DNA of 64,000 nucleotides, from the NCBI GenBank assembly GCA_024362935.1, contig JANCRA010000019.1:13822501-13886500 (forward strand), written 5' to 3'. Below, piece after piece: positions 52,901 through 64,000 of this stretch; the stretch's first letter is position 1; each line of letters begins with the position of its first letter. This DNA is from Setophaga petechia (lineage: Eukaryota; Chordata; Aves; Passeriformes; Parulidae). The position numbers were made by a program, and so were the translations under genes. Below the pieces are notes generated by a model that worked only from the letters and a program-made list of their open reading frames with translations, searched no databases and had not been told where the DNA came from.

Positions 52901-55900
52901 TTTGCCTGCTGCTTGTGGAAATTATGTTGTGCTCCCTTAAGCTTCTGCCTAAAAACTGGTGCTTCACCAAACTAATAAAAAATCTTCTGGGGTTTTCAAA
53001 GCTATTCTGTCCTTGTCTCTAAAAGATAAGATAATGAAAAATCCAAAAAGAGCTGTTCTTCACAAAACAGCTCATAAAGGGGGAGCTTTCCTTTCCAAGG
53101 CAGCAATGAGCTTCACTGCAGGATGCTGGGGTGCATTGGTTACCCAGAGTTCACTGTCTTCAGTCATCCATTGAGTCCCTCCTGATGCAACCACAAGGGT
53201 CAGACATTGCTTTAAAAATCTCCAGTATGCCACAGGCCAGAGCTATCCCAAGGACAACTGAGTGGCAATGACAGCTTCAGGTACCACTGGGCCACTTGCA
53301 GAATGCCCCATTGCAAGGGATTGCTGCTGGCATGCTTTGGGACAGTAAAGCTTGGTGTGATTTCATGTATTCCTGGGAAAGGTATTTTTGGCTAACTCCT
53401 GAGATGGTTCAATTTTTCCTACTCTTTCAGTCAGTTGGATTTCTGTGACAGACAGAAATGACATCAAGCTTTGTTGTTACAAACTCACCTTCACTCAGTA
53501 TTTCCCAAGCACTGTAGCCTCCTTTTGGATTGCTTACTGAAGGATCCTTGGATCACCTGTCTGTTCTGTTTTACTGAAGTATCCACCAGTGTGTTTTACT
53601 TTGGGGGAGGTTTTTCTGGAGAACAATGGGTATTGCTAAAATAAAGTAGGTAAGGCTGTTCTTTTGAAGACTGATAAATGTGTTACAGGCTTATTCTGAG
53701 AAAAATTGGGAACTCATTTCCATTTCTGTTACTTTCACAAAGCTTTTGTATTTTCATATGTCATCTTCTAAAAAATTTGATATGAATTCTTTTGTGGAGT
53801 TAAATGGTATTTGAAAAAAACTGTTCCAAAAGTATCTTGGCCTGTGGTCTCTACATGTATGCATACAGTTTCATTTTGTGAGATGATAGCACAGAAAAAT
53901 TTGGTTAGTGCCCCTGAATTCAGTTGTAACACTAACATTGACTTCAAAGTTCTTTAAGCTATGGCTACCTGCATTTAGCATGAAAGGTAAAATATGTAAT
54001 ATGAAAAGAGTACATAGGATGAGACCAGTCCTGTTTCACTGAACTCTATAGCCTTTTTTTAGAATTGAAGCAGGATGGACACATTACTCAGGCCAATAAT
54101 ACATGCTTCAGTGAACCTGATACTAATTTATTGTAATCTGCATTTTAGATTGATATATTCTCCTGCCTGATGGTGAGGTTGGTGTTCATGGATTTAGTTC
54201 TAAACTACATATGACAAATTTACTCAAAATACTGTAGGTGCTCCAGTAATAGTGAAATGGTGAATAATTCCTCTTAGCTTTTCAGTGCTTCTTCAACTTC
54301 TGTTGAATTTAGGAAGAATCAACACAGTTTGCTACATACTTGTATGTGTAGTTTTGGATTAAATAAGTAAGTTGAAGAGGGGATCTTTTAATTAGAGAAG
54401 CTGATAGGGATGAGAGCTCTTGGATTGAAAAATAATTTGCTTAATGAGTGTATTATAGAGAGAGTAGATAGGGGCTAGATGTGCTCTTTAGGAAGCATTC
54501 TTAGTACGTGTTAACACAGAATGGTGGGACAAGTCTTATTACAATATTGTGTAACTGATGTTAGTAATGTCTGTATGAAGAATAAGCTCTTCTGAAATAC
54601 TCCTCTTTTCTGAAAGCAAATTAATTTCCTTTGATGATGATGAGATGCTTTGATGATGAGAGCTGCTGTGTCTGACTCACAGGTGTCCCCTCTCAGTCTG
54701 ATTTCTGTTGTTAATTGAAAACAAATTTTTTAGTTTAGGCGGGTATGAAATTGAAAGGAAAAACCTAATCTTAGAAATATCCATTATTGCACTGAATCTC
54801 TGATAACATGTCTGAAGCATTTCAGCAATAATGATTCAGATTAATGTAACTTCAGAATTTCTAACTCCAGCATCAGTTTCCTCTCTAACTGGATTTAAAA
54901 GAAAACCCAGCCCTTACCTAAGCCCATGTTCCTGAGAAGGAGGCTGTGTGTGACAGAGAGGTGGTCAAGTGAGTGCAGTTACTACGAGGGTTTTTTTGTT
55001 TTCATGGAGGCATCCTCCATCTTTCATAGAGGCATCCTCCCCCAGGGTGGTACTGGAAGGCAGGAGGCAGCTGGACACGTCACGGGGCAGGCACAGATGT
55101 CTCCTGCTTGTGAAGCCAAGCTGAAAGCCAGCATGGGAGCAGCAGGAGAACAAAGCTCTGTTGATGCATTTGCCCCCTCCATTTTTAAAAAGGAAGATGG
55201 GAAGAAAACCTTCAAAAGCTCTGAACCTTTTCTCATATTCCAATTGTGTGAAAAGGAGTATTATCCCTTGGGAACTAGGCTGAACTCAAGTGTTCCTGAG
55301 AGGAGGAGCAGCTTGCACACGTGCCAGTCGTGGATCCCTGTGGCACATCAGTTTGCTGCAGGAGCACACAAGGCAATCCTTCCTTGTTCCAGCCACGTGA
55401 TGATGGATGGAGGAACAGTTCTTCAGTGCTGTGCCATAGACAGCACCTCTGGGCACAGAAATGGTACTGAACCTGCCTAGAGTTTAGCTAAGTAAAATGC
55501 AAAAGAGCAGAGGTTTTTAATTGGCTTTCCCCTTTTCCTTTCCTATCTGTCCAAAACTACATTTTTCTTTTCTGCATTATAAATGCATGAAGGAGTCAAT
55601 CAGAAGTCAAGCAAGTCTTTCTCTTTTCTTTAGGTCTAAAAAAAAGAATCTCACAACATTTTTACATATTTGCTAAATTATTGTTATTTTTTTAATATCA
55701 CCTTAACTACTGCTATAAAACATCTTTGGAATGAAACCTCCCCTCCAGAAGGATGTTCACCTAAGTCACCCGAGATCTCTGTGTTTATAGAAGAAAGGCA
55801 ACCAACCATTGACTGATGTGCACCGATTTAACACTGATCTAGTGTGTAAGAAAAAAAAGAAGATACATTTTTCTGTGGACGAAAAATGCTGATAAATGTA

Positions 55901-58900
55901 TTCAATGATGTCAAATACTTTGGCATTCATTGTTTGGTAAGTTTTCACAGCTAAGGTAGATTCTGGACTTAAGGGTGATATTTTGAAACACAGTTTTTTA
56001 AAGGACATTAACTCAAAAAAATGAGAACAAGATAATAGATCAAAATGAACATAAAAAGCACAGAGCCAGGTTGTGTCTGAACAGCAAAAGCAGTCTTTCC
56101 TTCCCCTTCCACACAAGATCTGCAATCCCAGTTGTGCAAGTGCACTCAGGTTCTTCTGCACAATATTGTGTATATCCATACTTTTCTTTGACCACAGGAA
56201 ACCCTCAAGGCCACCAGGCTTGGTGATGATGAGAGCTCAGTCTCTGCACTGCAGCTGGTGCTTCATGGAGCCTCACCAGAAAACAGCCCTGGGCAAGTGG
56301 AGAGCTCTGCACAAAGCCTTGCTCTGGGGCAGCTGGGCTGCGGCCTGTTTTGGGGACCAGCTGCCTTGGGGACAGAGCAGGGTGTCAGAGCTCTGCCTGG
56401 CTTTCATGTGTCAAAGACAGGAAATCTGTATCAGGAGGAAGATGCATGTTAGCTGGAATAAGTAAGCAATTTAGATCATTAAATTGCACCTTGTATAAGT
56501 GACCTAATGTCAGCTGTACAGCTGGCATTGCTTTGTATGGTAAAGATGCAAAAAAAAGAAAAAAAGAAAAAATAAATAGGCAGTCCAAGTCACCAGGTAA
56601 TTTCTCTAAGGCTAGAAAAGATCATCAGAAAAGAAGACCAAGGATAGGGTAGGGAATAAGAGAAATATAATCAGCAAGTATCTACATGTTTTGAAATCCC
56701 AGTGCCTATTAGGGTTTTTATTCCTTAAATCCATTGCATTATTAGTCCTTTCTTTTTAAAAATTCTTAGCACAGTACCTCAAATAACTTTTGTTTCTATT
56801 GTCAGACCTTTCAGTCATAGGCAGTGGCCATACAAAGGGTCTCCAGCTTGCCATATCTTAATTCACAGCAAGGAACTTCAGAGTAGTGACAGCCATCTCC
56901 TGAGAGAGGAGGTCTGATGACTAGCCTGCTTGTGAGTGAGATTATTCCTTCTGTGAAAGCAAAGCAGTGTTTTCTCCAGCTGTGTAGGTCAGAATTTTAA
57001 AGTAAGCTGGGGACAGCTGTTCCTGCCTGTTTACTGACAGCTTCTCTGTGTGTGCTGGATGTATGCGTGCAAAAATCACCCTGCAAAGTGAGGTGCTGAG
57101 CTCAGTCACAGCAGCATGTCACCACACCAGCCCAAAACCAAGACACCCCAGGGAGGGGTATACATTGTGCCTGAGAATATTCTCATCTTTTTTGTTGTGT
57201 AAATCAATCCTAGTAAAGATTTAGTGCCAGGCATACCTCTGGGGTGAAAAGACATCTATTAAAGAAAGCATGAGCATTTTGTTGTATGTGAGGAGCAAAG
57301 TTAATAAGCCTTGCTTACAAATTAAATGCAGACAAGTAGATGTATTTCTCATCTGTCCCTAATGTCATTTTTTCTACTGAGTTCCTTGTAATATTGAAGT
57401 GATTTGGGATTTACAATCATTTGACAGAGTAAGGAAGCCCTGTGGTACAACTGTGGACCTGAGGTTCACTGCACCTGCTTTAAGGTCCCACAAAAAGTTT
57501 CTGACAAAGTGGGAAGCTGGATCCAGATCTTTCACCTGGAACATCTTTTATTTCTGTGGAAATTTGATCTTGAATATTTTAGACATAGAATAGGCAGAGT
57601 TTATCCTCTCATACCATTAGTAATTAAATAATGTTCTCATTTAATAATGCTGGGAGTGATTTGAAAGCTTACAAGTCTAAGAGACTCAGCTGCCTTGTTT
57701 CTATTCTTTTTAATAGAAAATAAGCTATTTTAGCCAATATATTGTGGGTGTGTCTGTGTAATGGTGTACACGTCAGTTGGTCCCAGAGCCTTTTGACATG
57801 TTTAGTTCAGTGCTATAATTTAGAAGAAAATTTATAAATTACTTTATACTTCTAGAATTTAACTACTACTTATTATAGTAACCATTAGCCTTTGATCAGG
57901 TTTCTACAGTGTTGCTTCAAAAGTGAATTAATATTTAATTTCAGTCAATAAAAAAGACTTTGTGGGTGGAAAACCAAAAATAAATGCTAAGAGCTGAGAT
58001 AAAAGTGTAAGAAAGTCTTCAAAGGCATCCAGATTTTGCTTTAGATATTTATCCATAGTCATTGATTCTTAATTCCATCCTGGTCTTTTGGCTTTGGTAA
58101 GCAAATATTAAATATCTCCTCTGAGATGCTGCAATCTGCCTACACTTCCAGTACACTTTAGACAGCAAGAGTTTATAATGGGTACAGGCAATCTTCTCCA
58201 GATTCTGAAAGGGGTTGTAGGGCAAAAGTTACTAAATTAATTCCAGCTGCTCTAGGCCAGACTGGAAGCCTGATTGTTGGATCACCCTTTGGTGCTAGTT
58301 TCATAGTAATTCTCCTTGGTTAGGAGGCAAAAATTATTAACTTGCATGCAGGGCCAAGCTTCAGTGTTGCTGTGCATTGTGGAGGGACCAGCACAGTGAG
58401 TGATACTTGATTCCTCCAGGAGGTTCCATCCATGGAGTTCTGCATCTTCCAAATTTTTTGTTCAGCATATTGTAAAGGAGAAGAAGCAGGGTTTGTTGCA
58501 AGTGGAAAAGGAGGGACTAAGGCTGTTGTGTATTCACTCAAGACAGCAGTTTTGACTTTCAGAACAGTAATTAACTTGTTGGACCTGTCCTGCAGCTGCT
58601 GTCTGGATGGAGACATTTATTTTCTGTTCACTGTGACTTGTGGTGACAATTCATTTCCATTACTCTCAAGCTGCACCAGCCATTAGAGAATATCTGTGTG
58701 CAGTCCCAGAGAGCTCACAGGCTGAGCAAGTGATGGACAGGAGGGGGAAGACCTGGGTGCAGCAAATGGCATCCAGCACTGACCTGGTTACAGTGGCTGG
58801 TGCTGCTGGAGCACTGAAGCTGGGCTGCCAAAGGGTTCCACAGTGCCTGGCATTTTCTTAGACAACGTGTATAAAACTTCTGTGAATTAACTTTGTTTCA

Positions 58901-61841
58901 TTTTTTCCTTACCTGGTTCCAACTTCTCGCTCTTGTACGGCTCAGAAAATGTCTGAACTGGGCATTCTGAAGAACAGAATTGATGTGGGAGGTAAATTTC
59001 AGTAAAGTCTTTGCTTAACATTGCATTTAGTTATTGCTCTGTGTCACAAAATGTGAACTGAAGAGATCATGAAAATTTTTTACCAAAAAAAGTAAGGAAA
59101 ATATATCATGTGAAAAAGCACACAAAATCCAGGTGATCATCCACTTGAGAGAAAGTAAAAAAAAATCATTTAAATAAGAATAGGAAAAATGTCAGTAAAA
59201 TACCCCAGCGCTAGCAAAGTCCTTATTAAGCCAAATATGTAAAAACAGACAGATCAATATATATTAAGGTGCTGTGTAAACCATGTAGGTGTAAAAAAAC
59301 AAGGCAGATGAAGTGAAATGCCTAGTTTTATTTGAGGATGTCAGCCAAGTAAGTGTTTCAGAGCCTTTATGGAAAGAAATCCTGTAATATAAAGGTACAA
59401 AGTATGTATAAATGACAGAGGACATTTCCCACTACACTGGAGTGAAGTTCCTATACTTCAGGAGTAAAGAGCTCACACTATCGGGAAGAACCCACAATCC
59501 CTGATCTAAACAGAGAGAATGAAAAAACCTACAACTCTTCTGTCTGCTGCTTCATCTGGGTCTGGACAGGAATTGTGCACAGCTGAAGGGAACAAAAAGA
59601 TTGCAAGTGCAAAAAACACATAATAAAGAGAAGATGTCTAGACCTTATGAGATAGTCCCTTTTGTACTCTCTCTGGCATTGGGTGTTTCCTGGCATTGGG
59701 TGCTTCCAGATGTGTGATAAAAGGCTGGGTGGGTGAGCTGTCGCTGTGCTCTAACATGGACAATTTCAGCTATGAGAAAGCTCAAAATTCTTTTTTCACG
59801 TCCCCACCACTGCATTGTGCTGAGAGTTTTCTGAGTGAGAGAACACTGCATTTTGTGTACTTGAAGGTCAAATGGCCCCTTAGGTGAGGTTTGTGTTTGC
59901 TTGTTTCTGGTAAACAGTGCTATTTTGCTTGCTTGAGTTTATTTAGTGAGTCTGTGTGTCCTTGTGCTGCTGATACCCAAAGAGTTGATCAAAAAAGGTG
60001 CGACTCTAGGGGCTTCTTGAAATTCTGCAGCCTGAAGGGAAACTAGTTGCCCTGCCCAACTCTGAGGTGAAGCTGATTAGCAGGAATGTAGTTATGAAAA
60101 GACACCCAAGGGAAATGACAAGAAAAATGGAACATGTGTCCCTCCCTGGCTCTGCCCATGACAGCAGCTCCCCCTGTTCCGAGGCCAGTGACAAAGCGCA
60201 GCTGGAATTCGTGTCCAGCACTGCAGAAGGTGATGCTGCACTGCTCCTGCACAGCTGGTTAACATCTCTTCTGCATTGTTGGAGCCACACAAAATAATGT
60301 TGTTTTTCTTCAGTAAAGCCAGGTTTTGATCTTTTGAGTCTGCTGTGTTTTCAGGGCTTTGGGATTTTTTTTGTGTTTTGTTGTCTTGGGCTTTTATTGT
60401 GGCTTGAAAGCATTTAACTACTAGTCTTTCTCAAGGCCATAAAATGTTGGCATTGAGAAATAAAAGAGAATGTTTTTTTTTCTTTTGAGTGCTACTGTGA
60501 ATCATTGACAAATAGCAAAGAAATGAGCCTTCATTAATCATAGTCCTTGTGCAAAGCAAATATTGAGCAGGCACGTGTTAGGGAGTGTCTTATGTCAGGT
60601 CTGCTTTCAGACAAGGCTGATGTGGAAGCCTTCTTTGTTGCACTGTGCAGTAGTGCTCTTTCTGTCATGCAGATGCTCATTTTATTAGGGGTTAGCTGAA
60701 CACCAAGGCTCCTTTGGAAGGCAATTACCCCTTTGCTTCCACCCCTGCAGTTTCTCAGATAGATGGATAGAGTGTGACAACCACAGAGAGCCATGTTGAA
60801 GCCTGGAGAGAACATGACAGTCCAGTAATTTCCCCCCTCACTCCCTGTAACTAGAGGTATGCCTCACCATTTTCAAAATCATTTCATCAATAAAATTTGT
60901 AATTTTTGTACTGTTCTTAGAATAGAATAAAACCTTTGAGTAAAAATAGGGGAACAATTGAAATACTGTAAGGAGAGGTTTTTTTTTTCATATATCTGAA
61001 TTCTTGTCTTTCAGATTTTTGACATTGATTTAATAAAAGTTCTCTTTCAGAAGTCTAGAGATAATGAAATATGGTTAGAGAATTTCATATATACTGAGGG
61101 AAGCCAAGGCAGTATGTGATTAAGAAATCTGCTAAATAAAAATAATCTCAGTTGTGTGTCCTTTAGAATCAAATGTCTTTGGCACAAATCTTAGTCCTGT
61201 ATAGAGATTTTTAGAAGGGTTAGTAAGGGAATATCTATTACCCAGTAGACTTTAGGATTTTAGTATAATGAAACAAAAATCAAGGTATCAATCTAAAAAA
61301 GAAAAGAGATTGTTTTTCCTTTATTTTACACCATTTAAGAAATGTCACTTGACACAATATGTGGTAGTTCAGTTTCTCTAACAATAGGAAATAAGAGGAT
61401 TTGTGTGTGAGAAAATGATATGGTGTCTGGCTCTTTAGTCTAACAACTTGTGCAAATAAAAGAGGAATCAAAAGAGCATTTCAAGTGTCAGCAGTTCATG
61501 TGATGGGAGTGATCTCATTCATTGGTATTCTGCACTCTTACAATGCCCAGAGACATTGTATAAAGCAAAAAATTAGATTTTACATACAATTTCTCGACAC
61601 AAAAGAGCTATAGGAGGCATGAGAGGTTTCCTACAGCAACGCCAGAAGGAGAATAATAGCACACTCTCAGTTCTGCAGCTGTTGGGTGGGTGAGGATGAC
61701 CTGCCCAGCACCCCGATCTGCCCCTCACTGGTGGCCCCCAGAGCCCCAGCCCAGGAGATAAGAGACAGCCCTGCTCTGTGTTTGTGTTCTCTTTCAGTCC
61801 AGCTTTCAAAACATAAGAGAATTCTGTCCTTTTATACATAA

Positions 61842-61845
<4 letters not shown>

Positions 61846-61895
<50 letters not shown>

Positions 61896-61925
61896 TGTGT
61901 TTGTATGTATGTATATGTATATATT
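61846..61925. repeat. (TA)n microsatellite followed by TATG repeats
   Basis: Uninterrupted TA dinucleotides run from about 61846 to 61892 (roughly 23 units), followed by (TG) and TATG units to about 61925. The minus-strand reading shows a Tyr-Ile repeat that explains the open frame there. Confidence 0.95.
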
Positions 61926-63133
61926 CAGATATAATACTTGTCAGCACTTTCCAGCACTTATCTTATGGAGAAGACGAAAACCATAAGTAATTCTTTCAGA
62001 CATGTTTTTGACATAAATCCCAAGGTGTCCCACTTTATCATATTTCTTCCATAAGTTCTTGGTAGCTGAACTCCTGTTACTCCAGTTTTTCAGTTGCTGC
62101 TGAAATGGAATTACGTATAGGGAATGTTTTTTCCAAGGTTTGTTTTTTATTCACTTGCAAAAAATTGTAAAGAATTGAAAAGGAAGAGGAGAGCCATCTA
62201 AACTCACAATGAAGTGTTTTACAGTAATTGTGTTTTGCTTAGGTGTCAAAATCATTTAGGTGTTGACTTTGAGATATTCCATGCATTTTAGAAAAAGTGA
62301 CTTGGTTGGATTACTCTGCAAGATTGCTAAATGTGAAGTCTGCAGCACTGAGATTGAACTCAGCCCTCCTTCACATCAGTAGCTGGAGTTCAGCTGGCTC
62401 TCCAGACCCAGTCCTGCTGCAAGAGAGCTGAAGGTTCATCCCTTTTGCCTCCAGCGCCCAAACCAAGATGCCTGGATCAGTAGTCTGGTTGTCTAAAGCT
62501 CTGTCACCTAGTCAGGCAAAACAAGGGCTCAGTGGGATTGACAGCAGCCTCAGGTAACATGTTTTTCTCCACTGACTGTAGGAAAAATTCAAGTCTCAGG
62601 CAGGCACCTTCATTCAGCAGGATGGACCTTGGGCAGAGCAGCTGCATGGCATGGGTAAGATTCTGCAAAGTCATCTTTCAGTGCAGCATCACCAAATAAA
62701 TCTCTCAAAAGCTTAAAAGCAGTATGTCTGACTTCACCAGAGGGAGGAGGAAGGGAAGGCAAAACAGGTTTTGTTGTCCTGCTGCACATTTACTACATTA
62801 GCTCTAACAACCTCTCAATTTTCTCATCCCGTGAGGCAGCAATGTCAGCTGTCTGCATAGCTTCCCACCTTCTCTACTGTTTGGATGGAAGCTGCAGCTT
62901 TTCCAGAATGCTGACTGGAAAGAGCTGGATTTGGCACAAAGCTTTGGGGGTTCTCTGCAAACACCATCAGGCACCATTTGTGCCTGAAAGAAATGGGAGT
63001 TCAGTTTGTCCCAGAAGATAGAGATCATCTAATGCGTGCTACAAGGTTTTACTTAAGCACCCAGCAGCGAACAAATTGTGCTCCACAGAAATGTAGCCAG
63101 GTGTCAGAATACAGCAAAAGCATTATTTATGCC

Positions 63134-63207
63134 TTGTTTTTTGTCTTTTTTGGTTTTTTTTGGTTTTTTGTTGGTTTTTTTTTTTTTTTTTTTTTTTGGG
63201 TTTTTTT
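63134..63207 (+). repeat. T-rich tract with GG interruptions and a long poly(T)
   Basis: GG-interrupted T runs lead to an unbroken run of about 24 thymines at 63174-63197, then GGG and seven more T. On the + strand it reads as a Phe/Leu/Gly-rich frame that is an artefact. Confidence 0.9.
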
Positions 63208-64000
63208 AAATTTTAACTGTCCTTACCATCTGAAGACAAGGTTTGCAGCTAGTCACACAGAGTTCCTTCTCGCGAGCTGCAGCATTGCACTGTCAAAGCA
63301 GTAAATGTGGTGACATACAAACAAAATGTCACTTCTTAGAAACTACTGTCATTGGCCTCCTTGAAACCATGACAATGAATATAAAAATTCATTATCACAT
63401 TGTCTGAAGAATTAATAAGGAATGCCTTGTTCTTTTCATCACATTATGTTACTTGTGTATTATATATAATATACATATTATTAGTATGCTAAATTTTAAG
63501 AGATGACTTACAGTTAAGCATGTACCTAACTGCAATTAATCTCTTAAAATCTAGAATTTGACTAAAGTGATTGGTTTGGTGAAACAGAGATGAGATACAG
63601 CAACTTTGTTGTGATCCAAACTTCCTTCTAATTTCATAGAAGGAATTATCTAATTATTTCTAATTATCAAACTTCCTTGTTAATTTCATACAGATGTGAT
63701 AGATTTTGTAATTCACCTGCCTTTAAGATAAAATTTCAGTTTCCAAGAACTAACTCAAAACATGTTGAATTCTAATCAGGAGAATAGTACTGTTAAATGT
63801 TCCTCACAGGCAAAGAAATAGAAAATAAATCAAAAAAGTTTTTACCACACCATGGAGAAAATTAGAACAAAGATATTGTGGCAATGTCATAATATATAAG
63901 TTATGCCTGAGGGACAAAATTCTAAAATTCATTTTCATATAGATATTAATGGTCTGTGGTAAGACTAGTGACCTTATGACTAGTCTGGTCATTTTTGCAG

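Larger units (their letters stand above)
44695..64000 (+). other. KCNB2: KCNB2 intron 2, truncated by the window edge
   Basis: Begins with the donor GTAGGA. No later exon of the channel (S1-S6 core, expected as one large exon) is found, so the intron continues beyond 64000. It is AT-rich and contains microsatellites, a 36-bp tandem repeat and low-complexity tracts listed separately. The largest open frame is 184 codons (54926-55480, +), with no recognisable protein content. Confidence 0.85.

Noticed and set aside
60067..60297. 76-codon + strand frame considered as a possible downstream KCNB2 exon
   Set aside because: It does not resemble the S1-S6 core or the C-terminal tail of Kv2 channels, and it has no convincing acceptor and donor pair.
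1..64000. Search for CRISPR arrays, operons, prophages or bacterial-type systems
   Set aside because: The composition, intron structure, CR1 and LTR content are those of a vertebrate nuclear genome; the tandem repeats found have no spacer arrangement.

Overview
The window is vertebrate nuclear DNA, almost certainly from a bird. Coding density is very low, and CR1-type LINE fragments and one avian ERVL-like LTR are present. The only convincing protein-coding segment is the first coding exon of KCNB2 (voltage-gated potassium channel Kv2.2) on the + strand. Everything else reads as intergenic or intronic DNA, and most other open frames look like chance frames in repeats or GC-rich DNA.

Layout. 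Positions 1 to about 28.2 kb are AT-rich sequence with no recognisable gene. They hold a solo-type LTR (about 796-1200), a (GGAAT)n pentanucleotide array joined to a reverse-strand CR1 tail (4475-4720) and several A/C- or G/T-rich tracts. From 28.2 to 29.5 kb a TG-rich microsatellite leads into a strong CpG island. I infer that the island holds the KCNB2 promoter and an untranslated first exon ending at a consensus donor after 29217. Intron 1 (inferred 29218-44114) carries a 75-bp tandem duplication, a reverse CR1 tail and a forward CR1 body. Exon 2 (44115-44694) encodes residues 1-193: the cytoplasmic N terminus and the T1/BTB tetramerisation domain with its zinc motif, stopping just before the expected S1. 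Intron 2 runs off the right edge, so the exon coding the channel core lies outside the window.

Most notable observation: the CR1 body in intron 1 is interrupted by an 84-bp piece of KCNB2 exon 2 (41850-41933, matching 44247-44330 at 83 of 84 bases, same strand). The single difference is a C-to-T change at a CpG that turns Arg60 into a stop codon in the copy. This looks like a recent templated insertion of a coding-exon fragment into an old transposon in the gene's own intron, leaving two direct repeats 2.4 kb apart. Second, if exon 1 is right, an upstream reading frame starting at 29044 crosses the exon 1/exon 2 junction and ends just inside the KCNB2 coding sequence, so it would overlap the main start codon.
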